Of a DNA stretch of 64,000 nt, positions 34,461-48,103 are shown in pieces. The position numbers were made by a program, and so were the translations under genes. Position 1 is the stretch's first letter; each line of letters begins with the position of its first letter. A model generated the notes under the pieces. That model was not told the DNA's origin. It saw only the letters and a program-made list of their open reading frames with translations, and ran no database searches. The DNA comes from Struthidea cinerea (lineage: Eukaryota; Chordata; Aves; Passeriformes; Corcoracidae): the NCBI GenBank assembly GCA_013397865.1, contig VZTI01000691.1, positions 1,115,147-1,179,146 of the forward strand. The letters are read 5' to 3'.

Positions 34461-37400
34461 TCGCTGCAAACCCTCACGGAAGGGGAATTTAAAGCACGGT
34501 TATTATCCCCAGGGGGAAATGCCTGCATCGAGAGGGGAAGATATATATATGCATACTGTAACTCCTACTCGTGTTAATGGGAATTATGTGTGTAAATCCC
34601 CAAATTCCAGCGTACAAAGATGAGAGTGTCCCCGTAAGTGTCTGAATTATGCATTTGAATTAAATCTGACTGTTGGGAAACTCATAGTGCTGTGGCTCTT
34701 ATTATAAATTTATACTTAGTAGGACTGAGTTTCACCTGAAACAACAGAGCCTGAAGTGTTATTTGTTCCAGCACATTATTTTGTTAGATGTGATAATCAG
34801 CTCACAGCAGGACTGCGAGAGGCTACTCAGCTTGTTGACAATTCTGGGTCCCATCCAGCTTCAAGCAGCTTCTGAAGCAGCTCCAAAGGCTGCAGAGGGG
34901 GATCCCAAACCTGGCTTTTCAGGAAGAAGTGGCCAGGGCATTGCTGACTGTCCACAGTCACTTCCCAGGACATCCCTTTTCCTGGGGGCAGAGTTACCTG
35001 TTCTGTTTGGGGTGAACTCCCACCCCATAGCAAAGACCACGGGCGAGACTCAGCAGAGGTGCTGCTGTTCCCAGCCCCCTGTATTTTGCCAGGTGGATGA
35101 GATTTTTTTCTTATGAGTTAAGTGCCTAAAAAAGCAGTCTGAGGTGGAGGAGGAGCTTCAAATCAGTTCTCCTTGACTTACTGAGATACTCTGTAGATTA
35201 TTTCAGGAATTATGTGACCTGAGGGTATGACTTCCATTAGCATTACCTTTGAATTAGGAAGGTGCCTTTCACAGGAGCTTTTGTCCCACATTTATCTTCT
35301 CAACCTCAGATCTGTTTTAATCCCAAGGTATCCCTTCTCTAAAGGCTGCACATTTTCCCTCAGGTCTGAAAGGAAGGAAATCCTGTCCTTACCCTCATGT
35401 ATCAGCAGCTGGACGTGCTGAGTAGCCACGGTGCCGCAGGAGGGATGCCATGTAGTTGGGGGAGATCCTAACGGGGAAACATGTCTAAAGCAGCCATGCC
35501 CATGGCTTCAGCCTGCCCTGTCTTACCTTCACCACCTTATTATACGACCCAGCACCTACAGGGAGGAGAACAGAGAAACACAGAGGACAGCTGTGGAGGG
35601 CCTGAGGCAGCAGTGCATGCGTGGCAGGGAGGGTGTCCAGTTGACAAACCTCAGGGATGCAATGGTGCTGGGTGACAGCATGAGCTCCAGGGCCACTGTG
35701 TACAGGCATGGCCACAACCGTGGTGTGAAACAGCTGCCAAACAGCCCCTCAGCACCTCCCATTCAGTCATATTTTCTCCTCCTTCCTTTCTCTTTTTGTT
35801 CAGTGCTCAGACACTTCATTCCTCTCAGCTACCCATGCGAGAGCAGCCGTGCGTGCCCTCTAATCCTGTGCAGTCCCAAGGTTAGGCTGAAGCAGACCAG
35901 CACTTAATGCCACCCCAGATTTAAATACCAATCATAGAGACAGGGAATTGCTTTATTGTGAATGAATCCTTAATCTATTGAGTTATTTGGAATAGCACAG
36001 TTAATTATTTTTAAACCTCACTCTCCTACCTTAAGCCTGGGTGTGTCTCCAACAAATTCACTTTCAAATCTTATAATGGAATAGAAGTATTGCCAGTCCT
36101 CATTAAAAACACCACAAAAGCCACAGCAGCAGTGCTGTGTTCCTTGTAATGATTTGTTTTACTGATAGATCAAACAGCCTGTTGACAATGGTTGACTGCA
36201 ACTGACAGCCTCTTCTAAAAAGATAAAGAAGTTGTACATTTTATTGATTATAAAGCAAATTGGGTTTTTGTCCCTTTAAATTTTTTATTGACTAAAATTG
36301 GAGAACTTAGGCCTTTGAAACTGCAGCTTGCCATGACATTGCAATGAGTTATAATCCTAACCTATTCATGCTTCCTCAAAGGCCTGACCCGTTTGCCTGC
36401 CTTGCAAGCATGTTGTAAAATGCCCTGCATTTACATACATATTTTCAGGAGCTTTTTATTCAAGCACTGCAGCAGACTGGAGAAAGGGGCTGAACAGGCA
36501 AGAGTTCTCAAGATCCTGGAATTTTAAGAGTCTTGCAATATCTTGTCACAAGCTGTGAGCTCGAGGCAGACATTTTCGGTTAAGGTTCTTAGTTTTTCAT
36601 TACACAGGAGTTGAAATTTTTAATCCTTTCTGGCTCTGAAGATCTATGTTCCTGAACATCCTGGGGATGGAGCCCATATTGCTGAAATAAATCTAACACT
36701 TTCTAGATCAATTTTTTGGGTCAGATCTTGTAGAAGCGTAAGGCAAATCAAGATTTTTAAAGACCAGCTGCCAATATGGGCAGTAAGACCACCAAATCTG
36801 CTCTCAGCATTCTTCTTGCAACCCCAGGTATCTCCCTGCCTGAATCTAAGCTGTGTAGGCATGCATTTGCACAGAGCGGAGCAGGTAGATGGAGATGTGT
36901 GACTGAGTGACACTCAAGTCCCCTGCCTGGCACTGTTTGAAGGGGGAGGCCAGTGAACACCTATGACCATCAGCGTAGAGTGCCTCAAAAACATCGTAGT
37001 GTCAACTTTACTCTTCTAGCAGAAAGCGAAAGGGAAGGAGAAGAATTGCTTGTCCCTTCCCTGACACATCTTGGTGAGTCAGAAAGCCGGAGCACCTGAC
37101 TGTCAGTAAAGCTGCGCAGCTGAGAAAGCAGCAAGAAGGAGCCCTGATTCCTGGTCTCCAGTCTCAGGGCTATTTTTGTTCTGTTGCTCTTCCTGCTCTT
37201 TTCCTGCTCACCCGTAGCGGTGATAAATGAGGAGGTGGGGGTGGGGTGGGGGAAGTTTTGGAAGGAGCTGTCAGAGCACAGGCTTCCACCTACTGTCTCA
37301 GGCACTTCCAAAGGGAGAGATATTCGGGCCCCTCTTGGGCCCACGATTTCTTGCTTCAGCAGCTGAGATTTGTCAGGAAAACATACCCCTACTGTTCTGA

Positions 37401-40400
37401 GTACCAGCTCATGGGCAGGTTTCTGGCAAACACTCCCAAAAAGTCAAGAGATGTAGATTTGAACCCGTAGGAGCTGGAGCCTGTGCGACCCGGACCCACT
37501 GCTCCCCGTTACTAGGCACCTCAGGATAAGTGGATCAGTGTCACCATTGCAGCTGGCTATGAATCAAGAGTGTAAAAAACGACCCTTGCTCTGTTATTAT
37601 GCAACTGGATGTAGGTTACATCTCTCAGAAATGCTGGATCTAGCACACAATGACAGCAGTTGCCTTCCTAGCATTCACATCTGTGTTAAAAGGACAGACT
37701 ATCCCTGTGCTCCTCTTTTGCTAAACTAGTTGGTGTATGTGAGAAAAAAATACAATGTATCGGATACCACACCACCCTGAAAAACATCCCTCTGGACTGA
37801 GCATTTTATCCACATGACCCTTTCCACGTTCTCAGCCTCAACGTCTTTCAGCAAGGAGGAAGGAAAACACACACACACACAGTTCACAGCAAGTGAAAAG
37901 GGAAAAGGGTAACTCAGTTTCCAGTTGCTTTAGGGTGGGCAACTTGTGAGCTGCTGCCCACAAAGGGATGAGGCACCTCAAACCAATGCTGGTAGTCTGC
38001 AGCCACCGTGGGACTTTGGCCTCTGATGGATGTCTGTCCCTGTGTGAGGACCAGCTCCTAGATCTGCACAGCCTGGAAACTGGATCTGAAACCCTGCTTT
38101 CAAACTGGCAGTATTTCCACAGATGGTGACCTACTAATTACACCCACAGTTTGGTGCTTATGTACTTTATTTTATTTTAAAATTATTATCTGAAGTGGTT
38201 TAGTAGCTCCACCACAGATTTCAGTGGGGTGCTTGAGCTTAGGAGACTGGTTTGAAAATTTTGACCCAAATATACAGGTTATTGCCAGGTAACATCCATT
38301 CACTCACAAAGAGGATCTGTTAAAAGCAGCTTGCAGTGCAACAGTTCATGCTATCTTTGTCCTACAGGGATGGAAAGTCCTTTGGTTTCCTGTTTGTTGA
38401 TCATGTGCTTTCTCCAGTGCTCAAGTCAGTCAGAGGAAGAAAAAAAAATTAACAGAGCTTCATAGAAATATTGCATTCTTTCCCAGAGTGGAGGCAAAAC
38501 AAACAGGAGTTTAAAGTAAACAATCTCTACCAGCAGATCTTTTCCCCTTTTATTGCATGAATTACAATGCCCTTCAGCCAGCAGAAGGCAGAGAAAGTTC
38601 TGCCAGGAAAAAGAGTTATTTGAAAAAGTTTACTTTAAACTTTTGTTTGCTTTGCTGCACGCACACACACACACACATAAAAAAAAAGGAAAAAAGAAGA
38701 GAGAACCTTTCTTCTCTCACTTTAGTGCTAGGTAGAAAGAAAATGGATTTCTCTTTATCGACTGGTATGTGATTGGCAGAAGTAAAGGCAAGCTTCCTCA
38801 TGGTCATGCCTCTGTGCTCAACTATGACCTGGAAGAACGTTGTGAGAGATAAAGCAGGACTGTCCTGTTCACCAAGGACATGCAGAGCAGTGGAAAAAAC
38901 AAAATATGAGTGTCTCTGATCATTCCACTGATATAAACAAGCACAAAGCTACGAAAGCCAAACAGCACAATTTTATTCTAATATAACTGCTCAATGAATC
39001 TTTTTCTTCTAAATCTCGGTTCCTTTTGTAATGAGGACAAAAATTGCAGTCTGTTTTCATTCTCAGTCTTGTAAATCTGGAGTAACTGGAAAAGAGATGA
39101 AAAAGCTCTTTGTTGGCTAGGACGAAAATTCTGACTAAAAAGTAAAGTGTTCTCAAAACAAAAACCATCACCTTTTGTGAAAAATGTTCCCATTTCTGAT
39201 CAGTTCTAATGTTTTCATTTGAAACAGACTTTTTGATCAGAAGTTAATAAAAGTGTGTTGTGAAATACTGAGAGCATTTTATAAAATGCATAAGAAAAAT
39301 AGGTGGTTTTGTGAAGACTTTATAATAGAATAAGAAAAAAAGACGAAGATAAAAAGAGATTTCTAGCAACGTATAAGCAGAGGGGGATAAAGCTGAATAG
39401 CAGTCGGATTAGTGCAGCATGAGTTTGTTTTTAAAGTACATCCCTTTTCTGCACTTCCACCCTCTCCTGTTTGCCCCACATCCCTGACCTTGTTCCTCCC
39501 CATTTCAAAAGAGCCGTCCCTTCTTATTTCCCTTCTGACCTGCATTCCTCACTGCTGGCTGTAATGTGGCGATAAAGGCACAAGTAAACCCAGCCAGCTT
39601 GCCTAAGATCAGAAGATATGGAGGGTGATGTTAGCAAATTAACTGATTGGTATAAAACAAAGGCGGAAAAAAAAGCTGTCAGGAAGCTGAGAACTTTTGA
39701 ACCCATTTAAACAAATACGTGGCAGAGGAGCAGGCTTGTCTGTTACAGGAACAGCGTCTGCAAGAGCCAAGCCAGAGCTTGGAAACTACAATCAGATGCA
39801 GCCTCAGAGAACATCCCCTGGTAGGGGAACAAAGCTGTTTCAGAAAGGGGAGCTCCTGCCTGGCAAAAGGCAGGACACAATGGGATGCTCCTCGCTGCCA
39901 TTTCTGGCCCTGGCAGACCTGTGCTCCAGACCCTCCACTCTGCAGCACCTGGAAAGAGACAGCGAAGCCTCTTTGTGCACTCCCCTTGTGACGGTGTGTT
40001 CAAGGGCTCTGGGCTGGTAAAGAAAGCATGCTGTGCTGAAAATAATTGCAGTTTAGACTGTGAGACACACAGAGACTCATTTATTTAGTACCATTAACTG
40101 GCTTTCCTGCTTCTCCACCAGCACTAAGAGGGTTAATATCTTCCTCCTGGGCTGGCCTCCAGAGATACTGCTCTCTGTGGCTCCAGCTGGCTTTCAGAAA
40201 TCTCCAAAGTTTTGCTGTCCCCATTAGTGACAGATGTGGGAGTTACAATTTGAAATTTAGGGTCCCTAAAGTAAAGAATTTTGAAATCCCAGGAACCTGC
40301 AGAGGCACTCTTAACTGTGCCAGTGCTACAGATCACAGAAAACATGCCCTCGTGTAATGCTGAACACGAGGCTTTATTACCAGCAGCACTGGTTTCCTTT

Positions 40401-43400
40401 CCCCCCTCCACTTTGTCACAGAATTCCAGCGCAGCTTTCCCTGGGACCCTCCCGCCTGGCTTTTGCTGCTGCCCCAGAGCCTCACAGCGTGGTGTCTCAC
40501 TGCAGGCTGGGAACGGGCCTGGCAGCACTGTGTCCTGAGCTGCATTCCACATGCCTCCACATGCCCCAGACGCCTGCCCCTGCCAGAGCCAGGCACTGAT
40601 GCTATCCTGGAATCAGCCCTGCTATTCCAGTACAATTATTAGAACCGGCACCTAAAATAACCTGAACCAGAACACAGCCACTGCTTTTATCATGAAAGTG
40701 GAGAGAATTTTTCATCACCTCCATGCAGCACACTTGAGAACCACCTCTGGAGCATGCCTTTGTTACAAACTCCCTTCCTCTCTTCCTGTTATAGAAAGGG
40801 GAGACCTGAAACATGGCTGCACTCCTGGAGAGGACATTTGCTTTGTCAACCAGCCCATACCACTTGTGTGCAGAACCTGACAGGTAAAGCCTCTGAGGTC
40901 AGCCTGCTCTGGCGCTGTACAGGGCTTGGACAAGAGATTATTGCTTCGTTGTCATCACACACAGCCCTTCACCAGCACCTCTTGTGCATAGAAGGGACTT
41001 GGTACAACTGTCACTTGTACCATCCTCCCTTAGTATTGCTTTTGTTTTTGTCTGGGGAGGAGGCCTAAAATAGCCACAAAACATGGGATCTTTTCTGAAT
41101 GGGCTGGAAGTAGAGGGTACCTAGTAGAGAGAATCTAACTTTTTGGTCATTCAAGTAGTTAAGATAACACTGACCACTTGAAACGATAGCTTACTTTAAA
41201 ACACGGTTTTATGTAACTGTTGTACCCCTGTGCATGACCAGAGAGCGCATTCCTCTGCACATCCTTCTCTGCGCAGACATACATGTGCAGAGGAGATATC
41301 TCTGAAATGGATGCAGCCTAAGGTTGCCAGATCCAGAAGGATGCTACTCCTTTGTAGCTCACAGAACACATATTCCATGCACACAATGTCTTTCTGAAGA
41401 AAACAGTAGTTTTAAAGGAGAAAAAACAACTAAACAAGACCATTCAAGCCATGCAACAGTATAAGCAGATCTCACAGGCTCACATGGTTTCATGAAAGCT
41501 GCGCAGAACCACAGGGTCTTTCCCTTTTTCTCTCTTGCTATAAACGTTTTCCCGATCTTCCTGCAAGATTAAGCTGTCTGATTCAGTAATGTGCAATATT
41601 TTTAGTCTAGAAATGTTGCACACAAGTCATTCATTAAAAGTATAACGTATAGGATATAGTTCTAAGTTTCTTCAAGAATCAGTTTTTTCCCCCCCTCTTT
41701 TTAGCTTCATGGAAGACATCCTTGCAAAATTACCATTTGATGCTACTCTCATTTTCCCAATAATCCATAACCTGTGTTGCCCCCAGACCTCGAGCCTTCT
41801 TTGAGTGCTAACATCTCCTCTCCCCCAGCACTACTCCCCTTTCCTTTTGGCAAATACAGTTATTCATGTAGGGAACCATGATGTTCTCTAGATGGTAGCT
41901 CTCAACTATCTATTTTGTCCCAGAAATTATTCTTTTATCTTTTTTTCCTCTCTTTGAAAACTTTACATATTAGGGTTAGGATGCATTCATGCCTTTGTTT
42001 TGCTACTCACCAAATATCACTGTTTTTACCTTTGTTTCCCTATTGCAGCACTGATATCCCTTGCTCACTCCAGAGCCAAATATCGCATTCCAGCCTTCTC
42101 AACTGTGCTGGGGGCTTAGACTGGGGACTGGAAGGCAACTGCAGGTCAGCTGCGGGTGCTGGGTGCATCGCAGAGGGAAGGTCTCTGGGTAGGCGTGTCC
42201 CCATCAGTACCTGCCAGGGGAGGATGGACACCTGGTCCTGCCCCATCGATTTGGACAGGGAGTGTATGCACCACTGCTTCTGAGAACAAGGAATCAAACC
42301 CCAAAGTCTTTAGGAGTTGTATTATAGGAATTAAGTGTCAATCGTAATGAAGACAAAGCAGAGCTGAGCGTCAGAAGGGAGATCATCCTTCAGTAGGACA
42401 GGCCCTGTGATTTCAGTGAGGATATATTTTGCTTTTTTCTGCTTCAATGCGACCCACCTGCCAGAGAGGAGTACAAGCTGCCGCTCCCTTAGCTGGCATC
42501 TATACTAAATGGGTTACAGCTGCTACCCACCTTATTTAGGGCCTAACCCCTTGACGACAGAAGCTATGACTTGTGGGCAGGATTTTGATGAGTCCTAGCT
42601 GGGTATTTGCAATTGGTATTTCTGCAGCTCTCTTACACAGTGAGGAGCATATTTTCAGCTTAAGAAGTCTGACCTGATCTTTCATCTTGAGCGTAAATGA
42701 GCTCATACTAACATGGCTAAGGTGGGTATTTGTAAGTGGAGGGAAAAACCCCACGTATATTAAGTGACAAAGTCAAAAATGGCTGAGGAGTGGTAAGAAA
42801 AACCACTTGAAGTTCACTGAAAAAAAAAAAAAGAAAAGGCTCATAAACATAATGGAATGAAAAACAGCTAAACGAATTCCACTACTGATAATGAGCAGGA
42901 AGCCCAGTGCTTGGGATCATGAGTTTATGCAAATCTGTTATTACTGCAAATTGGCATCCTAAGACCCTGATCATACAACACTTGCACATATGCTTAACTT
43001 TATGCACATGAGCAGCCTCATTAACGCCAAAGACTTAGTCGTGCATAAAACTGAGCAAATACATGAGTGTTTGTAAGACTGGGATTTAAACACAAGGGAG
43101 AGAAAACAAATTTACTGTATCATCAACAATTATTTCTGAAACCCAACAGAAGCCAAGGTGATGCCAGAAGTCTGCATAGGGCAGAAACATTCAAAGAGAG
43201 AGAGGAAAGGGATTTTGAAGATTGTTGCCTTTAACTCAATCCATTAGACCAAATAATGGTGGGCCAGATACAGGAGGAAAACGTCCCTGCCCAGGTTAAA
43301 ATAGAACTGATTTTAACAAAGTAAACTGGATTGTCTCCTAAAAACACGGTTTCCAAACTTACTTATTATAAAGAAGAGCAGTTTATAATCAACTTGGATT

Positions 43401-45597
43401 TGACTAAATTGTTCAGCAGTGTCTCACAAAAGTCTTACAAAATTAATTTAAATGGCATTAGGTTTATGGGGATTCAGAGCTGACTGCAGCATTTATATAA
43501 ATAGTTACAATAAATACAAAGGCTTACATTGAAGGGAGGTGCCTGTTGCACTGCGGTGAAGACTGATGGTCAGTCTTGGAGCTAGTTTTAATTATAATAT
43601 TCAGCAATGCTTTGGGAAACAGAGGAGCTCCCCTATGTTATGAAATTTGATGAAAATACAGTTTTTCCATGGGAATCCAGAAGAGTAAATACAATAAAAT
43701 TTGAGTACTTACCAGCAAGACAAGAAAAAACCAAAAAGCTGTAAAACAACATCTGTAGAAGTAAAGCTTCTGCCAAATTTAAGGAGATAGTTCTGGAAAA
43801 GGAATTCTGGGAAAAGTGCAACCCTGCATTGGGAAGATGTAAAATAAGGCCTCTACAAAACATAATTGTTATCATAAATAGAATCAGTCATAATTTATGT
43901 TTATGCTTCAGCATAATTTCAGTGTGCTTTTTAAGCATTTTTTTTTGTTCCACTTGGAAAAAAAGAGTTCATTCTCAACAGTCAGTTTTACTGTTACTTT
44001 TTGTTGTGTATAGATTTTTTTTTCATACTTTCTGTTCTTCTGACCCAGTAGGATTGCTGCTGTCAATATTGCTGTGTAGCAGTAAAGCTGATGGAATTAT
44101 TGTATTTCTTATCAGTCACATCTTGCAGCATGTTTTGAAACAGCAATTCCAGGGCCTCCAGGTTCCATGCCTGGCCATGGATCTGACTCCTGGCAAAGTC
44201 TGGATATGTCAATGGCTCTTGCTTCTCCTTAAGGTTTGTTCAGGAGGGTTGTCATGGAGATACGGAGTTTGAAAACAGCAGTCCTGTCCTTCTGTGACTG
44301 CATCTCCATGGACAGGCTGCCCACAGCAATGGCCGTGAGGGTTGAGCTGGCAGGGAGCCAGGCAACTTGTGAAAATGCTTCAGCACGTTTGCACTTGACA
44401 ATTTGGTTGTCTTTAAATGGACTATCAGTGCATTGATGATCAGCTGTTTTCAAGTCTGCATCCATCTTAAAGGCTTAATTTTATATAAAAATTGGATGGG
44501 GGGTGACTTTGGTGAGGTGGCATTGTCACTTCTGTAATCTCACAGCACAGCACTGAATGTATGAGAACAAAGGGCAGAGAGTGACACAGGCTGGAGCAAG
44601 TTGTTGGCTGGGGCCCTCCTCCTACCGCCTCTTTTCCCAAAGGAAAGAAAGTTTTAACTTTCTTCATGGGTTTTGACTTTTTTATCTCATCTCTACAGAT
44701 TTCAAAGAAGGAGGTAGGGCTTCTCCTGGGATTAACTGGCGCATGGCAAGAATGTGATTATGAACTGGGCTTTAAGGAACTATTATGATAAAGATATAAA
44801 AAGTGATATTATTGACGAGAAAAGTGGTGCTGGAGGCATAGCAGCTGGAGGAATCAGCCCTGAAAATATTTGTTCTGCTTCACGTAATCCTGTGCAGCAT
44901 TGTTTTATATGTGTGGTCAGCAAGGTGCACAAGTCTCCAAATTCCTGGCTTCAGAGAATCACCACGTTCTGAGTTGAAGGTCTGTGACAACTGGAGGCTA
45001 GAGAAAAGTCTGAAATAAATTCGCACTGTATTTATCTTGTTTTAAATGACTTCCTGCTTCATTCCATAGGTAAACAGATGATCTGTTTATTAGCACAGCT
45101 TCAGCAGACTGAACCTCCCAAAGGCTACGGTGATAATATTGCAGCTTCTTTGAAATACAACTCTAATTCTTTAAGGGAATGTTTATTTCAGAATACATGA
45201 GTCTTTACCTTATTTATTATATTCTGAAGCACACCTTGAAATGCAACACTGAACACAAATTTCTGTTTGGTTTAATGGAAAAAATTTCTTCATCAAGCAC
45301 TTACTTTCAGAGTGAAACCATAATATTTTACTTTTTATCTCGCTGGTCAATCCCTGATGTTTTTACATTTTTATTTTTCCTGTTGGCCCCACTGGACGTG
45401 TCACATGCCTCTAAAAAGTGTGTAATCTTAAAAACTGTTGAACAAAATTCTTAGTTTTCAAACCAGTCAGCTGGTTGATCTGGTAATCTAATTACACGAA
45501 TTTACTTTTGGAAAAACAGTTTGCATAGCACTTGAGTGCAAGTTTGCATAACAAAATTGAAACTAATGCCTGATTATTATTTTTCTGATTTGATGCC
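34461..45597. other. Intergenic DNA, no gene recognised
   Basis: This stretch contains GC-moderate patches (35430-35880, 39690-40600), short (AC)n tracts at about 37868 and 38659, and an A run at about 42820. If a plus-strand transcript starts at the CpG island, its later exons would fall here, but I cannot identify any. Confidence 0.4.
38659..38683. repeat. (AC)n microsatellite
   Basis: A run of alternating AC of about 20 bases is followed by an A-rich tract. A shorter (AC)n is at 37868-37881. Confidence 0.8.
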
Positions 45598-45886
45598 ATA
45601 GACTCATAGAACAATCCAGGCTGGAAGGGATCTCAGTGGGTCATCTCATCCACCTTCCTGCTCAAGGCAGGTTCAGGTATGAGATCAGGTTGCTGGGAAC
45701 TTTATCCAGTCTTAAAAACCTCCAAAGATTTTGACACAACCACACGAGATCTCTGGGCAACCCTTTCCAACACTTGAGTGTCCTCATGGTGAAAAGGTTT
45801 TTCCTCACATCTTGCTGAAACCTCTCTTTTTTCAATTAATGTCCAATATCTCTCCTCTCTCTGCTGGGTTGGGGCTTGTGTAACTA
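45598..45886 (-). mobile_element. CR1 LINE, truncated 3' end (second copy)
   Basis: On the minus strand the sequence includes GGAAAAACCTTTTCACCATG, GGTTGCCCAGAGATCTCGTG, then GATCCCTTCCAGCCTGGATT and ends TCTATGAGTCTATG, the typical CR1 terminus with its short TCTATG-type repeat. It differs enough from the copy at 24.8 kb to belong to another subfamily. Confidence 0.85.
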
Positions 45887-47797
45887 AGGGCTGTGACAAA
45901 CCAACCCTTTAATTTCTCATCAGTACATCTGCATGCACTAGGAAGGACAATTGCAGTATCCTTCAGGGTCTGAGGCAGGGAATCTGAAAAAAATTTTCTG
46001 CTCTTTATGTGCTGTATTAAAAGATGAAAACTCACCGTTGTATGTAAGGAAAACAGAGTTTCAATGAAGATCTGACCCAGAGACAGGAGAGGAGTTTTCC
46101 TATAAAAGATGTTCTTTCATTACAAAGACTATTGTAAGCTAAACATTTATGATGTATTTTCTTTCCAAGGAAATTTTTTCAATCTCCCTGAGCATGCTGA
46201 AGTCATTATATAGTTACTAGAGATGCTTTGTCCAGATCAGCTTACCATAGGTTACAGTTCTGCAGGAGATTAAAAATGATGGGCTGGTAGATATCCTTCT
46301 AAAAATACTCTTTTAAGTAATATGTAGCTGTATTTCCCAACCTTAGAAGAACATATACAACAGCAAAGGAAATACAGCAAATAATTGAGGGCAAATGATA
46401 TGTAACAATGAGAACTTTTACCACTGTATTTATTTAAATGAATGGAAATGTCAAAATGTGAAAGCAAAGCACTCCAGCTTATTCACATATTTTACATTCA
46501 AAGGATCAGGAGATTTCTTTAGTATTTTTTTGAAAAACAGACTCCTCTTTTTTCAAAAAACTTGACAGAGGCATGGAATATACTTAATGAAGCCTGTCAT
46601 TGCAGTGCATACAATGAAAACCTTGTGTACATGGAAAAAAGATAAAAACCAAAGTTGACCATTACTAAAAACAGGTTTCCTTTAATATAAATAAAATTCA
46701 GAATAGCACTTTATTTTAACAGACAACACAACAGTGGGATTTATTAACAACTACATATTTACAGTGTCTCACTGGTAAAAATACTGGGCTTCATCTGAGA
46801 TCCTAGACACTTCCTGAGAAAGCAACGTGGAACAGGAGATTGCTCAGCACTTCACATAATTTAGGTGCTAAAAGGGTGAAATTAAAGCATACTTTTCAAA
46901 TAAGTCAGATGCCGTAGGTGGAATGGTTGATGCATTGTGTTTATGCTCTGCTCTGCCAAACTTGCACCTCGATCCTTCCTCCCTTTGATTTCAGTAGTTC
47001 TAGACATACTCCTAAGGTTAAGTGCAGGACTGTTTCAAACCCAGGACCCTCAGAGGAAGACAACTGCTTAACTCAAAGATGCTATGAGTAGAGAAACTGT
47101 TGTAATTGCAATTTTACACGGTGCAGAGGCACATTACCTTGAATTTAAGTCTGTATTTTTCTGTGTGGGTGATTTCTACCACTTCAATTTGATCCTACAA
47201 GGCCTGGATTCCAAGTATCTCTATGAAGTGACAAACCTGTGAAAGCATCTTCTTCCCACAGCCTCCAAAATCATAGTGCCTGTTAAGCAGATCTCAGTCT
47301 TTCTGGCAATTAAATAAAACAAGAACCAGATCTTTTTCAAAGTATTCACAAAATAATCTTTCAGTAATAAAATGACTGTTCCACCATTCTTGTATCAGAT
47401 CTGACCTCAGCTCTTTAGATCAAAACAGTTCTTTAGAAGTTATAAAAATAAAAGATTGATTAATATACAAATATATATTTCAGAGTGATAAGAGAATAAT
47501 ATTAAACAAATTCCTTTTTTAATCTACTTTAAATTAAAAGAAATGTTTTCAAAAGTCTAGGCTGAAGCAGATCTTTATCTATTGACTCTTTAATGGAACC
47601 CATTCCCTGCAGATGGTCACATACAACTTAATGTAAGAAGTTCCATGTTTCCACTAGCAAAGCACTTCATAAAATCTGCTGTGCCAGTTGGTTCTTGGTA
47701 TCTTGCTTTAAAGAACTGCAGATACTTTTAATATTAGGAACAAAAGCTCAGTCATGAAGTCTTGAGGTTTTTTAGAAATTTGCTTCTTTTCCTTGTC
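45887..47797. other. DNA downstream of ADGRL4, no gene recognised
   Basis: AT-rich sequence without recognisable coding or repeat content. It may include distal ADGRL4 3' UTR. Confidence 0.45.
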
Positions 47798-48040
47798 TTT
47801 ATTAATATGTGTTTTGCAAAGATCCAGTTTGTTTTGTATACTGTTTGTATACAGAGTAAAATAGATGTTCTGCACGAATGCACGTGTATGTACAAAACCA
47901 GTAATTCAGCTAAGAGATATGCCTGCTCACTGGGTCATTGCATACTTTCACAATACCATATTTTGCAGTAATATCCGTAACAACAGCATGTAGGTTGCTT
48001 CCTTCTTCTGCTGAGATGCTTTTGGGTGTTTTCGTTCCCT
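47798..48040 (-). other. ADGRL4: Probable ADGRL4 3' UTR with a candidate poly(A) signal
   Basis: The stretch from the ADGRL4 stop codon to the first AATAAA on the minus strand (47803-47798) is 243 bp. Other AATAAA-like hexamers lie further downstream, so the real 3' end may be longer. Confidence 0.35.
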
Positions 48041-48103
48041 TTATCTCAAGCAGCCGAAACAGCAAGGAACATTTTTGAACAATCTGTAATACTCCTCCTG
48101 AAT
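48041..48103 (-). CDS. ADGRL4: ADGRL4 last coding exon (cytoplasmic tail and stop)
   Basis: This 63-nt exon codes IQEEYYRLFKNVPCCFGCLR and a TAA stop (48043-48041). The acceptor TTTCAG at 48106-48104 is preceded by a T-rich tract. The short tail with CCFGC cysteines is distinctive for ADGRL4. Confidence 0.96.
   Translation of the reverse strand: MQEEYYRLFKNVPCCFGCLR

Noticed and set aside
34051..34623. 190-codon open frame through the CpG island
   Set aside because: GC-rich DNA has few stops. All frames on both strands are open here, and the translation is low-complexity Arg/Pro/Ala with no domain.
43829..44272. 147-codon hydrophobic plus-strand open frame
   Set aside because: Hydrophobicity comes from T-rich sequence. 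There is no conserved membrane-protein pattern, promoter or exon boundary.
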